Assembly: GCA_013043685.1 (NCBI GenBank)
Contig: JABDNT010000018.1
Span: 42,618 to 106,617 of the forward strand
Origin: Flavobacteriaceae bacterium
GTDB taxonomy: Bacteria; Bacteroidota; Bacteroidia; Flavobacteriales; Flavobacteriaceae
DNA: 64,000 nt
Direction: 5' to 3'
Part shown: positions 19,922 to 29,862 of the stretch, in pieces
How positions within the stretch are numbered: position 1 is the first letter of the stretch
Layout: the number at the start of each line of letters is the position of its first letter
The notes under the pieces: generated by a model
What the model saw: the letters and a program-made list of their open reading frames with translations, nothing else
Databases searched by the model: none
What the model was told of the DNA's origin: nothing
Translations under genes and position numbers: made by a program

Positions 19922-22321
19922 TCAGTCGTCGTCTTCCATATCATCATCATTGTCCGGAATGATCTTCAACGCAGGTTTTCTTAAGGTTTCTTTGTTGGCG
20001 ATACTGCGCTCCAATGAAAGTAAAAGGGAGGGTAATAAAAGTAGATTCGCCAACATAGCACACAAGAGTGTTGCCGATACAAGTGCGCCTAAAGCCACGG
20101 TCCCGCCAAAACTTGATATTGTGAACACCGAGAAACCAAAGAACAACACGATGGAAGTATAGAACATACTTACCCCGGTCTCTCTCAAGGCGGCATAAAC
20201 CGATTTTTTGATCTTCCAGTCACTGGCAATTAATTCCTGTCTGTATTTCGCCAGGAAGTGAATGGTGTCATCCACCGATATTCCGAATGCAATACTGAAT
20301 ACCAGGATTGTTGAAGGTTTAATGGGAACTCCTAAAAATCCCATAAGCCCGGCGGTGATAAGCAGGGGAAGTAAGTTCGGGATGAGTGAAATAAGTATCA
20401 TCCGGAAACTCCGGAACATCCATGCCATAAATAAAGCAATTAGGAATACAGCCAGGGATAAGGAGATGATAAGATTTCGGACCAGGTACTTGGTTCCTTT
20501 CTGAAAAACCAAGGCTTTTCCAGTAAGTGACACATCGTAACGCTCTTCCGGAAAAATCTTCGTGATCTCATCTTTCAGGTCTTCCTCGATACGATCGAAA
20601 CGTTCTGTTTCGGTGTCTTTCATAAACGTAGTAATTCTGGCGAACTGACCGGTGGAATCCACATATGAAGACAACAAATTTGCACTATCCGCGCTGCTTT
20701 TTGCATACGATAATATAAACGTGCGCTCCTGGCTATTTGGAAGCTGATAATATTCCGGGTTGTTATTGTAATAAGCCTGTTTGGAATATTTCACCAATTC
20801 GGCCACAGATATAGGTTTGGAGAATTCGGGAACATCCATAATGTAATCCTGCAGCTCATCGATGCGTTTCAACGTGGCAAGTTTCATCACCCCTTTCTTT
20901 CGCTTCGTATCCACGAGAATTTCAAGTGGCATTATCCCTTCATATTCGCTTTCATAGAATTTAATATCACTGTAAAACTCCTTGGTCTTGGGCATATCCT
21001 CTATTAGACTGCCAGAAATATGAATATTGTATATACCAATGATACTGGCACACAACAGGGCGATGGCTGAAACATAAATGGCGATCCTGTGTTCTTTCAC
21101 CATACGTTCCATCCAGTCTACGAATTTCGCGATCCACTGTTTGTTGAGATGTTTCAGGTGTTTGTATTTAGGCACAGCCATGTAACTGTAAACAATAGGG
21201 ATAATAAACAGACTCAGCAGGAATATCGCTATAATGTTGATGGAAGCTACCGCACCAAACTCTTTTAATAATTGACTGTTGGTAAGGGTAAAAGTGGCAA
21301 ATCCTGAAGCGGTAGTGACATTGGTCATCAAAGTGGCATTCCCTACTTTGCTAATTACCCGCTGAAGGGACTTCGCCTGATTACCATGGTTCTTTATCTC
21401 CTGTTGGTATTTGTTGATAAGAAAGATACAGTTCGGGATCCCTATCACAATTATGAGTGGTGGTATAAGTGCTGTAAGCACCGTGATCTCGTAATGTAGC
21501 AGTCCCAGGATGCCGAATGCCCACATAACCCCAATGATCACTGTAACCATAGAAATAAAGGTGGCTCTGAATGATCGGAAGAAAAAGAAAAATATGAGGG
21601 AGGTGACCAACAAAGCTGCTCCGATAAACATCCCTATTTCATCAATGATGTTTTGAGAATTCAATGTTCTTATATAAGGCATACCTGAAGTGTACACCTT
21701 CATTCCGCTTTCTGTTTCAAATTGCTCAATACGGGGTATAAGCACCTGGTCTATAAAATCTTTTCGAACGGAAGTATTAACAATATCTTTGTTCAGATAA
21801 ATGGCTGTTCGTACAGAGGTCTTGTCGGGATTATAGATCAGGCCTTCATAAAATGGAAGTTTGTTGAATAATTCGTATTTGTACCGCGATAGGTTTTCTT
21901 CTGAAAAAACAGTATCCTGTATGAATGGTACGAGCTCAAAACCTACAGAATCTTTTCTTTTCTGAAGTTTTTGGAGATCACCAACCGCTAAGGTCAGGTC
22001 AACTTCCGAAGCTTTTCTAAGGTCATTCGAAAGCAGGTTCCACGCTTTGAAATTATTGGGAGTGAACAGGGCAGTGTCTTTTACGCCGATCACTATTAAA
22101 TTTCCCTCTTCCCCAAATTCGGCAAGAAATTTATTGTATTCAATATTTACCTCGTGATCGTCCGGAAGCAAATTCGCCTCCGTATAGGTAAATCGCATAT
22201 GCTTCCACTGAGACGCCAGAAGGACGGTAATGATGGCAATGGCGACAAGGATCAGGGTGCGATTTCGCAATATAAATCTTGCTACGGCACTCCAAAATCC
22301 TATACTGAATAATTTGTCCAA
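19922..22321 (-). CDS. MMPL/RND family transporter
   Basis: About 12 TM segments, two SSD-like halves (FSIAFGISVDDTIHFLAKYRQEL). Confidence 0.9.
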   Translation of the reverse strand: MDKLFSIGFWSAVARFILRNRTLILVAIAIITVLLASQWKHMRFTYTEANLLPDDHEVNIEYNKFLAEFGEEGNLIVIGVKDTALFTPNNFKAWNLLSNDLRKASEVDLTLAVGDLQKLQKRKDSVGFELVPFIQDTVFSEENLSRYKYELFNKLPFYEGLIYNPDKTSVRTAIYLNKDIVNTSVRKDFIDQVLIPRIEQFETESGMKVYTSGMPYIRTLNSQNIIDEIGMFIGAALLVTSLIFFFFFRSFRATFISMVTVIIGVMWAFGILGLLHYEITVLTALIPPLIIVIGIPNCIFLINKYQQEIKNHGNQAKSLQRVISKVGNATLMTNVTTASGFATFTLTNSQLLKEFGAVASINIIAIFLLSLFIIPIVYSYMAVPKYKHLKHLNKQWIAKFVDWMERMVKEHRIAIYVSAIALLCASIIGIYNIHISGSLIEDMPKTKEFYSDIKFYESEYEGIMPLEILVDTKRKKGVMKLATLKRIDELQDYIMDVPEFSKPISVAELVKYSKQAYYNNNPEYYQLPNSQERTFILSYAKSSADSANLLSSYVDSTGQFARITTFMKDTETERFDRIEEDLKDEITKIFPEERYDVSLTGKALVFQKGTKYLVRNLIISLSLAVFLIALFMAWMFRSFRMILISLIPNLLPLLITAGLMGFLGVPIKPSTILVFSIAFGISVDDTIHFLAKYRQELIASDWKIKKSVYAALRETGVSMFYTSIVLFFGFSVFTISSFGGTVALGALVSATLLCAMLANLLLLPSLLLSLERSIANKETLRKPALKIIPDNDDDMEDDD

Positions 22322-22385
22322 ATCCTGCTTTGTTTACAGTCGGGCAAAGGTATTAAAAACCCTTGTACATACGCTGTTAAGGAGT

Positions 22386-23651
22386 TTATAATTTAAGATA
22401 AAAGGTAAACTTAAAGGAAATATTATCTTCGAAGTCGGGCAGGTTGTAAAAACCATATCTATACGCGAAGCTGAGCCCAAACCCGAAAAGCAATCTGTTT
22501 AGCTCAAGACCCGATTCGGAATAAAACTCCTCCAGCGTCTTAAAGGGAATACCAATGTGCCTTTCCGGATTAGAAAGGTCGCCCACAGCATGTCGCGTAA
22601 TAAAGACCAGTTCCGGTTGAAATGAATCAGAAAAATAAAATCGGCGTAAACTGTGTTTTACCTGGAGCGTTAGCAATTGATCCGAGAAGAACTCACCAAA
22701 ATACATGGTTTCAAAACTACGCCGGCCGGCTACTGAAAACCGCTGGAGTATTTCGTCTTTAGTGGGACTATTGGGATAGGCGTGAAAAAGATGGGTTAGC
22801 GGAACATCTCCGGTCGCATAATTTCCTTCCAATAAGATATTGGTGGAAGACAGGTCTTTTCTCTTAATATAGTAATCTAGCTTCAATCCGAATTTAGTAT
22901 AACTAAAATCACTTCCGCCAAAACCGGGAACACTTTGAGTAACCTGGGCACTGATCTTTGGCAATCCGTCGAAATATTCTACACGGCCGTCATCGATAGT
23001 AATGAAATTTGTCTTCGGACTGATACGCAACGCGGCAGTTACTTCGGAAGTTTCAAACGCACTGTACAGTACATTGTTGTCGAGAAACTGGTAATCCTCT
23101 ATTTGGTCAATTTTTGAATGTCCCACTCTGAATTCACCCCAAACTTTCGGAGAAAATTCATGTTGAATATTGGACATAATGTTTCGATATTTATAGAATT
23201 GGGTAACATTTAATAATCGAGGTTCGAAAACAGAATATACACGGTCGTCCGTTAAGTATTTCATAGTCCCTATTTCGCGTATATCATCGAAATAATAAGT
23301 ATTGATCCAGGTATTGTGTTCTTTATTCACTCGAACACTACCGCCGACACTGAATTTGAAATCCTTGTCCTTAAATCCACGGGCGACGTAACCACCGAGC
23401 TTTACATCTTCAAAAAGCCTTTCATTGGTAATTCCACCGAAACCTATTCGGATTCCCTCATAGTTGTTATATTTTATGAAGTACCTCAGGTCTACATCAA
23501 AGAACCCCAGGGGGTAGAAACCTGTTTTAAACGGGCTCTTTTTTTGTTTAGTTTGAGTGGCTGTGCTGTCTTGTTGCGTCTGAATTGCCGGTTCTTGCGC
23601 ACCTAGAAAATAGGGAAGTAGCACAAAAAATACGAGTGAGGTTAGGCGCAT
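22386..23651 (-). CDS. DUF5686-like outer membrane protein
   Basis: Signal peptide; DVDLRYFIKYNNYEGIRIGFGGITNERLF and C-terminal beta-barrel end FKFTFYLKL. Confidence 0.7.
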   Translation of the reverse strand: MRLTSLVFFVLLPYFLGAQEPAIQTQQDSTATQTKQKKSPFKTGFYPLGFFDVDLRYFIKYNNYEGIRIGFGGITNERLFEDVKLGGYVARGFKDKDFKFSVGGSVRVNKEHNTWINTYYFDDIREIGTMKYLTDDRVYSVFEPRLLNVTQFYKYRNIMSNIQHEFSPKVWGEFRVGHSKIDQIEDYQFLDNNVLYSAFETSEVTAALRISPKTNFITIDDGRVEYFDGLPKISAQVTQSVPGFGGSDFSYTKFGLKLDYYIKRKDLSSTNILLEGNYATGDVPLTHLFHAYPNSPTKDEILQRFSVAGRRSFETMYFGEFFSDQLLTLQVKHSLRRFYFSDSFQPELVFITRHAVGDLSNPERHIGIPFKTLEEFYSESGLELNRLLFGFGLSFAYRYGFYNLPDFEDNISFKFTFYLKL

Positions 23652-23690
23652 GGACTAAGAAACGAAATTCAAGTTGTTAAAGTATAAAGA

Positions 23691-23710
23691 AAGCGGCATA
23701 GTAGCCGCTT
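23691..23710. terminator. Intrinsic terminator
   Basis: aagcggc-atagta-gccgctt between frr and the DUF5686-like gene. Confidence 0.55.
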
Positions 23711-23741
23711 AATTTTATTTTGTTTAACGTTACTCATCTTT

Positions 23742-24296
23742 TTAAACAGTCATGATCTCCTTTTCTTTCACATGGTAGATCTCGTCTATTTTCTTAATAT
23801 GATTATCGGTCATCTCCTGAATATCAATCTCTAAATTCGACTTCATATCTTCTGAAATATCAAGGTCTTTTAACTCATTCATGGCATGTTTACGATCATT
23901 TCGAACCCCAATCTTAGATTCTTCAGCTTCGTGTTTGGCTTGCTTAGCCAATTCAGTTCTTCGTTCCTCGGTGAGAGGAGGAACATTGATGATTACACTT
24001 TCACCATTATTCATTGGATTAAATCCCAAATTGGCGACCATAATTCCTTTTTCGATCTCAGGAATAAGTGATTTCTCCCACGGCTGAATTGAAATGGTCA
24101 TCCCGTCGGGTGTATTTACATTGGCTACCTGGTTCAAGGGCGTGGGAGTTCCATAATAATCCACCATAACCGAAGAAACCATAGAAGGTGAAGCCTTACC
24201 GGCCCTAATATTTACGAATTTCTTCTCAAGGTGCTTGATTGCATTACCCATAACTTCGCGGGTGCTGTCCAACAAAAATTTAATTTCTTCATTCAT
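23742..24296 (-). CDS. frr: Ribosome recycling factor
   Basis: MIKHLEKKFVNIRAGKASPSM-like region, PLNQVANVNTPDGMTISIQPWEKSLIPEIEKGI. Confidence 0.97.
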   Translation of the reverse strand: MNEEIKFLLDSTREVMGNAIKHLEKKFVNIRAGKASPSMVSSVMVDYYGTPTPLNQVANVNTPDGMTISIQPWEKSLIPEIEKGIMVANLGFNPMNNGESVIINVPPLTEERRTELAKQAKHEAEESKIGVRNDRKHAMNELKDLDISEDMKSNLEIDIQEMTDNHIKKIDEIYHVKEKEIMTV

Positions 24297-24338
24297 GATG
24301 TAAAATTTTAAAGATTCTTACCAAGAATCAAACCAAAG

Positions 24339-25046
24339 TTACAAATTTACTTTTGTGCCGATCTTTTCGCCCGAAACAACTTTGTATAAATTTCCCCTTG
24401 TATTCATATCAAAAACAATGATGGGGAGTTCATTTTCCTGACTTAAAGTGAAGGCTGTCGTATCCATCACCTTCAATCCTTTTTGAAGCACATCTTCAAA
24501 ACTAATATCGTCAAATTTCGTGGCGTCGGTATTTTTTTCTGGATCGCTGGAATAGATTCCATCTACCCGGGTTCCTTTGAGGATTACCTCGGCGCCTACT
24601 TCTATAGCTCTTAAGACTGCAGCCGAATCTGTAGTAAAATAAGGATTACCTGTTCCTCCACCAAATATCACCACACGTCCTTTTTCTAGATGTCTTATCG
24701 CTTTTCTGCGGATAAAAGGCTCTGCCACTTCATTAATTTTAATGGCGCTTTGTAAACGGGTAGGAATTCCTTCATCCTCAAGAGCGCTCTGAAGCGCAAG
24801 ACCGTTTATCACAGTTGCCAACATTCCCATATGATCTCCTTGAACCCTGTCCATACCGCGACTGGCCCCTGAGAGTCCCCTAAAAATATTTCCGCCTCCG
24901 ATAACTATTGCGACTTCAACACCATGATCTGTAATCTCTTTAATTTCTTTGGCATATTCCTGAAGTCGATCGGGATCTATACCATATTGCCTGGTTCCCA
25001 TTAAGGCTTCGCCGGAAAGTTTTAGAAGGATTCTTTTATATCTCAT
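24339..25046 (-). CDS. pyrH: UMP kinase
   Basis: [38 protein letters not shown]. Confidence 0.97.
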   Translation of the reverse strand: MRYKRILLKLSGEALMGTRQYGIDPDRLQEYAKEIKEITDHGVEVAIVIGGGNIFRGLSGASRGMDRVQGDHMGMLATVINGLALQSALEDEGIPTRLQSAIKINEVAEPFIRRKAIRHLEKGRVVIFGGGTGNPYFTTDSAAVLRAIEVGAEVILKGTRVDGIYSSDPEKNTDATKFDDISFEDVLQKGLKVMDTTAFTLSQENELPIIVFDMNTRGNLYKVVSGEKIGTKVNL

Positions 25047-25285
25047 AGTGCTTTTGTTGCTACAAAAATAGCGAAAAATTATGGATGAATTCTGATTAAT
25101 GGAAGAGGTTATATCTTCAAAAATGCGTAGTTCTGCAAGACTACTTATTCGATTAATCTGAAACGCTACTTAATTATTTTTCATAATGAAAGCGTAATTG
25201 ATTCATTAAGAGATTGATGTTTAACATACAATTCCTATTTTTATACTTCATCGGTGCAAATCTGAAGAAATAAAACTAACCACAA

Positions 25286-26665
25286 ATGAAAAAGTTGAAT
25301 TACCTGATTATTTTCTTGATCATCGTATCGTGCCAGCCAAAAGGCCTGGATACAAAATTCATCGCTTCAAAATATTACCAGGGAGTGGTTAAGGTAGTTT
25401 TGTTTGATGAAGTACTGGAAAAGATCGAAAAAGGTAAAGGCTATTTGAGCAGAGGCTCAGGTTTTATTGTAACTGAAGACGGATATCTTTTCACGAATAA
25501 ACATGTGGTCGAGACCAGTGTAAAAGGCTATGTGGATTACGATTATTATGAGAATAAGATTAAAAAATCCACAATCTCGGTGTATTCGGAAGATCTGGTG
25601 AACAGCAATGATCTCATCAAAGTGTACAATGCAGGATATACGGTTCCGGTGATCCAGGTATTTCATGGTAAAGGGGAGAACGATTATAATTTGTATAAAG
25701 CTGAAGTAGTTTCCATTGGTGCAGGAGCCTATGACGGTGCTCTTCTGAAAATTGTAAGTGACATGGAGGGGAATCCTGTAAAGAGGAAGTTCACCACGGT
25801 TCCTCTTGGTAATTCGGATAATGTGAGTCAGGGGGAACAACTTTGCGTATATGGGTATCCCGCCCAGTTCAAAGGATCGGCGGAATTAATGATGAAGGAC
25901 CTCAGTACTATCAGTGTAGGTATAATGAGTGGGAATGATTATGTTTTTAATGAAGATTACGGTTATATCAAGACAGATGCAGAAATACATCCCGGTAATA
26001 GTGGCGGGCCCGTATTTAATGAAGAGAATAAGGCAATTGGTATCGCGACAGCTAAAGGAAAGACTACAGGCATCGGACTTGTGGGAGGGATCAATGGCAT
26101 GTATTATATTTCGGCTATCGATAGTAAGGCACATAGTGAGCTTATCGAGAATGGATTAACCCTTCCGAAAAGATCCTCCTCAATAAATACAATCAACGGG
26201 GAACAGCAGCCGATAAAAACGGTTAAGGAGATTAATGATATCATAGCAGCAAGAACTAAGAAAAAAACTCCTCCTACAACTACATTGTTAGGCGACTACT
26301 ATTCGAAATCGAAGATTTTCTTTTCTCACTTATCACCGGCAAAGAATGACAATTTAATTCCGAATACCACTAAAAGACATACCTCTTTTAATATCGATAA
26401 AAGCGCTGGCGGAAAAATCTGGTTCTATGTAGACAATTACCCTAAAGAACTGAACACCAGCAAGATCACAATACTTATTGATAAAGCTAATAACATGGGG
26501 ATCTACGAGAAGTTTAAGGATTTTTCGGTGACAGTAAATAGTACCCACGACATCAAATATTTCGACGTGGATTTCTACCAGGAGGGTCAATACAGGGTCA
26601 AAGCATACTCAGCCGAACTAAAATATATAAATACGGCATATCTTAAATTGACGTATTTCAAATAG
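25286..26665 (+). CDS. Trypsin-like (S1C) serine protease lipoprotein with extra C-terminal domain
   Basis: Lipobox IIVSC; H in FTNKHVVE, D in YDGALLKI, S in HPGNSGGPVFN; about 130-aa C-terminal beta-rich extension. Confidence 0.88.
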   Translation: MKKLNYLIIFLIIVSCQPKGLDTKFIASKYYQGVVKVVLFDEVLEKIEKGKGYLSRGSGFIVTEDGYLFTNKHVVETSVKGYVDYDYYENKIKKSTISVYSEDLVNSNDLIKVYNAGYTVPVIQVFHGKGENDYNLYKAEVVSIGAGAYDGALLKIVSDMEGNPVKRKFTTVPLGNSDNVSQGEQLCVYGYPAQFKGSAELMMKDLSTISVGIMSGNDYVFNEDYGYIKTDAEIHPGNSGGPVFNEENKAIGIATAKGKTTGIGLVGGINGMYYISAIDSKAHSELIENGLTLPKRSSSINTINGEQQPIKTVKEINDIIAARTKKKTPPTTTLLGDYYSKSKIFFSHLSPAKNDNLIPNTTKRHTSFNIDKSAGGKIWFYVDNYPKELNTSKITILIDKANNMGIYEKFKDFSVTVNSTHDIKYFDVDFYQEGQYRVKAYSAELKYINTAYLKLTYFK

Positions 26666-26673
26666 TAAAAAAA

Positions 26674-26704
26674 ACGGGTTGTTCCAGGTAAAGGAACAAC
26701 CCGC
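26674..26704. terminator. Bidirectional intrinsic terminator
   Basis: cgggttgttcc-aggtaaa-ggaacaacccg preceded by an A-tract; convergent protease/tsf genes. Confidence 0.75.
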
Positions 26705-26726
26705 TTAATATCTTTACGAAATATCT

Positions 26727-27698
26727 CTATGTAAGAGACACTCTTTCGAAAGAAACCACTTCCACGTCTCCGTACGTTTTCACGTATTCAGCTACAGAAA
26801 GCTTTTCATCTTTTATGAAATTCTGATCCAACAGGCACTGTTCCTGATCCAGGGTAGTGTTGTCTGAAATGAATCGCTCCAGTTTTCCAGGTACGATCCT
26901 ATCGAGAATTTGTTCTGGTTTACCCTCAGCTATCAATGCAGCTTTGATATCGGCTTCAGCTTTCGAAAGCACCTCATCCGTTAATTGAGCTCTTGAAATA
27001 TACTGAGGTACATTTTTCAGTGTTTTACCCAGACGGCCCAACTCAATATTGTCTTTTTCAATGACCGCGATTCTGGCCTCAGTTTCAGCAGCGATATAGT
27101 CAGCATCGAAATCTTTGTAAGATAAGGTAGTCGCTCCCATCGATGCAACTTGCATAGCCAGGTCCTTAGCCAACACATCGGCATTCTCAACATTGGCAGA
27201 AAGTCCTACAATAGCAGCAATCTTATTCCCATGGATATATGATCCCAAAAATGGAGCTTCCAGAGTTTTGTATGCACCAATTTCGATTTTTTCACCGATC
27301 ACGCCGGTTTGTTCTGTTAGCTTCTCATCAATGGTCATCCCATCGAAATCTGCTGCCATAAACTCTTCTTTGGATGAAGTTCCTAATGCAATCTCCGCCA
27401 TTTTATGGGCCATGGCCACATAATCGTCGTTTTTAGAAACAAAATCTGTTTCACAATTAAGAGATACAATAGCTCCTTTGGTCTTGCTATCGTTAATTTT
27501 AGCGATAACCGCTCCCTCACTTGAGTCACGATCTGCTCTTTTTTCAGCAATCTTCTGACCTTTTTTTCGAAGGATCTCAATTGCTTTATCGAAATCTCCC
27601 TCGGCCTCTACTAATGCCTTTTTACAGTCCATCATTCCGGCTCCGGTTTTCTTTCTTAATTCACTTACCATTGCGGCGGTAATCTTTACCATTTCCAT
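26727..27698 (-). CDS. tsf: Translation elongation factor Ts
   Basis: ITAAMVSELRKKTGAGMMDCKKALVEAEGDFDKAIEILRKKG, NCETDFVSKND. Confidence 0.97.
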   Translation of the reverse strand: MEMVKITAAMVSELRKKTGAGMMDCKKALVEAEGDFDKAIEILRKKGQKIAEKRADRDSSEGAVIAKINDSKTKGAIVSLNCETDFVSKNDDYVAMAHKMAEIALGTSSKEEFMAADFDGMTIDEKLTEQTGVIGEKIEIGAYKTLEAPFLGSYIHGNKIAAIVGLSANVENADVLAKDLAMQVASMGATTLSYKDFDADYIAAETEARIAVIEKDNIELGRLGKTLKNVPQYISRAQLTDEVLSKAEADIKAALIAEGKPEQILDRIVPGKLERFISDNTTLDQEQCLLDQNFIKDEKLSVAEYVKTYGDVEVVSFERVSLT

Positions 27699-27785
27699 AG
27701 TGTTATTTATTAATGTATTAGAAAAATCGTCTTAAAGTTCAATAACGCACAGAACCAAACGACTTTATGCTTACTAATTTTGTTC

Positions 27786-28634
27786 TTATTCTTCTTCCTT
27801 GGCAGCTTCAGTCTCTACGGCCGCTTTAGTCTTTGTGGCGGCTTTAGTCTCTACGGTAGCTTCAGTCTCTACAGCAGCTTCAGGAGCCGGGGCAGGAGCT
27901 GGAGTTTCGGCTTTAGGGGCTTCACTCTCACTTTCCTTACCGCTCTTTCTCTCTGCAAGACCTTCGATAACCGCTTCTGAAACTCTGGTAACTATCTTCT
28001 CGATAGATTTTGATGCATCATCATTCGATGGGATTACATAATCGATCTCACGCGGATCACTATTCGTATCGACCATAGCGAAAATAGGGATGTTCAGTTT
28101 CTGAGCCTCTTTCACAGCAATGTGCTCACGGGTGGTGTCCACGATAAAAAGCGCTCCGGGTAAACGGCTCATGTCACTGATGGAACCTAAGTTCTTTTCC
28201 AGTTTCGCACGAGTACGGTCTACTGCCAGACGCTCTTTCTTAGAAAGCGTGTTGAAAGTACCATCCTGTTTCATGCGATCGATCATCGCCATTTTCTTTA
28301 CAGCTTTTCTAATAGTGACGAAGTTGGTAAGCATACCACCCGGCCATCTTTCGGTGATGTACGGCATATTTGCTTTTCCAGCCCTGTCAGCCACAATATC
28401 TTTCGCTTGCTTTTTGGTTGCAACGAATAAGATCTTTCTGCCGCTGGCAGCGATCTTCTTCATAGCTTCACTAGCTTCTTCAAGCTTAGCAGCAGTTTTG
28501 TAAAGGTTTAGGATGTGAATCCCGTTGCGCTCCATATAGATGTAGGGAGCCATGTTAGGATTCCATTTTCGGGTAAGGTGTCCAAAGTGTACACCTGCGT
28601 CAAGTAATTCTTTGACTTCTTTGTTGTTTGCCAT
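27786..28634 (-). CDS. rpsB: 30S ribosomal protein S2 with repetitive acidic tail
   Basis: LLDAGVHFGHLTRKWNPNMAPYIYMERNGIHI; tail EAAVETEATVETKAATKTKAAVETEAAKEEE. Confidence 0.97.
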   Translation of the reverse strand: MANNKEVKELLDAGVHFGHLTRKWNPNMAPYIYMERNGIHILNLYKTAAKLEEASEAMKKIAASGRKILFVATKKQAKDIVADRAGKANMPYITERWPGGMLTNFVTIRKAVKKMAMIDRMKQDGTFNTLSKKERLAVDRTRAKLEKNLGSISDMSRLPGALFIVDTTREHIAVKEAQKLNIPIFAMVDTNSDPREIDYVIPSNDDASKSIEKIVTRVSEAVIEGLAERKSGKESESEAPKAETPAPAPAPEAAVETEATVETKAATKTKAAVETEAAKEEE

Positions 28635-28805
28635 TTTGTTTTAGTTTACGTTCCTGTTTAGATAGCAACCTGTTCGACTTTCGACTTAGGTTTAGATGCT
28701 AAACTAACATCCCGCCGGCAGGTGGGATTAACAGCTTAATAATAAAATATGAACTTATAACCGTGTTTGGGCATTCCAATAGAACACCCAAACAGGTTGG
28801 GTATT

Positions 28806-29192
28806 TTAACGTTTAGAGAACTGGAATTTCTTACGAGCTTTCTTCTGCCCAAACTTCTTTCGTTCTACCATTCTCGGGTCCCTGGTTAATAAACCTTCGG
28901 GCTTCAGGATGGATCTGTTCTCTTCATTTAATTCACACATCGCTCTAGACAAAGCCAATCTAACAGCCTCGGCCTGACCTGTGATTCCACCTCCAAACAC
29001 ATTCACATTAATATCGAACGATTTCTCGTTATCCGTTAATGCAAGAGGTTGCTTCACTTTATACTGCAATGTTGCAGTAGTGAAATATTTATCCATTTCG
29101 CGTTTGTTCACTGTGATGTTCCCTTTTCCTTTTGAAAGGTACACGCGTGCAACTGCGGTTTTTCTTCTACCTATTTTGTGAATAGTTTCCAT
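28806..29192 (-). CDS. rpsI: 30S ribosomal protein S9
   Basis: IGRRKTAVARVYLSKGKGNITVN ... KKFGQKKARKKFQFSKR. Confidence 0.97.
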   Translation of the reverse strand: METIHKIGRRKTAVARVYLSKGKGNITVNKREMDKYFTTATLQYKVKQPLALTDNEKSFDINVNVFGGGITGQAEAVRLALSRAMCELNEENRSILKPEGLLTRDPRMVERKKFGQKKARKKFQFSKR

Positions 29193-29194
29193 GC

Positions 29195-29650
29195 TTACTT
29201 GATGTCGTTAAGATTAATAGTTTTGGGTTTTTGCGCTTCCTGATCGTGTTCTGTACCTACATACACTTTCAGGTTTCTGAATAATTGTGCTCCCAGTTTA
29301 TTTTTGGGAAGCATGCCTTTTACGGCTTTTTCAACTACTCGCGCAGGGTTCTTGCTGAACAATTCATTGGCTGTCAGACTACGCTGTCCACCTGGATATC
29401 CTGTGTGTCGGATATACGTTTTTTGTTCCCACTTGTTCCCACTTAGATTAATCTTTTCAGCATTGATAATAATCACATTATCACCACAATCCACATGAGG
29501 TGTGAAATTTGGTTTATGTTTTCCGCGAAGTAATTTAGCGACTTCGCTCGCAAGACGACCCAATGCTTGCCCGTCCGCATCAACCAACACCCACTCCTTA
29601 TTTACAGTGTTCTTGTTGGCAGATACTGTTTTGTAACTCAATGTGTCCAT
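29195..29650 (-). CDS. rplM: 50S ribosomal protein L13
   Basis: [46 protein letters not shown]; start revised from 29665. Confidence 0.96.
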   Translation of the reverse strand: MDTLSYKTVSANKNTVNKEWVLVDADGQALGRLASEVAKLLRGKHKPNFTPHVDCGDNVIIINAEKINLSGNKWEQKTYIRHTGYPGGQRSLTANELFSKNPARVVEKAVKGMLPKNKLGAQLFRNLKVYVGTEHDQEAQKPKTINLNDIK

Positions 29651-29862
29651 TTCGTTTTTTGTCAAATAGTTAATAAAACATTGTTTCCCTTTAAAAAGGG
29701 CTGCAAATGTACCATTAATTATTTGAAATACAAGACGAGGCTACAAAATTTTAGCTGTTTTCAGGGGCTTCAAAAAAAGTTAAAATTATCCTAATTAACA
29801 ATTATATCTGTCACTTTGCGGCTTATATTTTGTCTTTCATTCATCAATCAACAACTAGACCA

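Noticed and set aside
27780-28041. Low-complexity plus ORFs over the end of rpsB (LSLYGRFSLCGG..., VSTAALVFVAAL...)
   Set aside because: They are antisense readings of the repetitive S2 tail.
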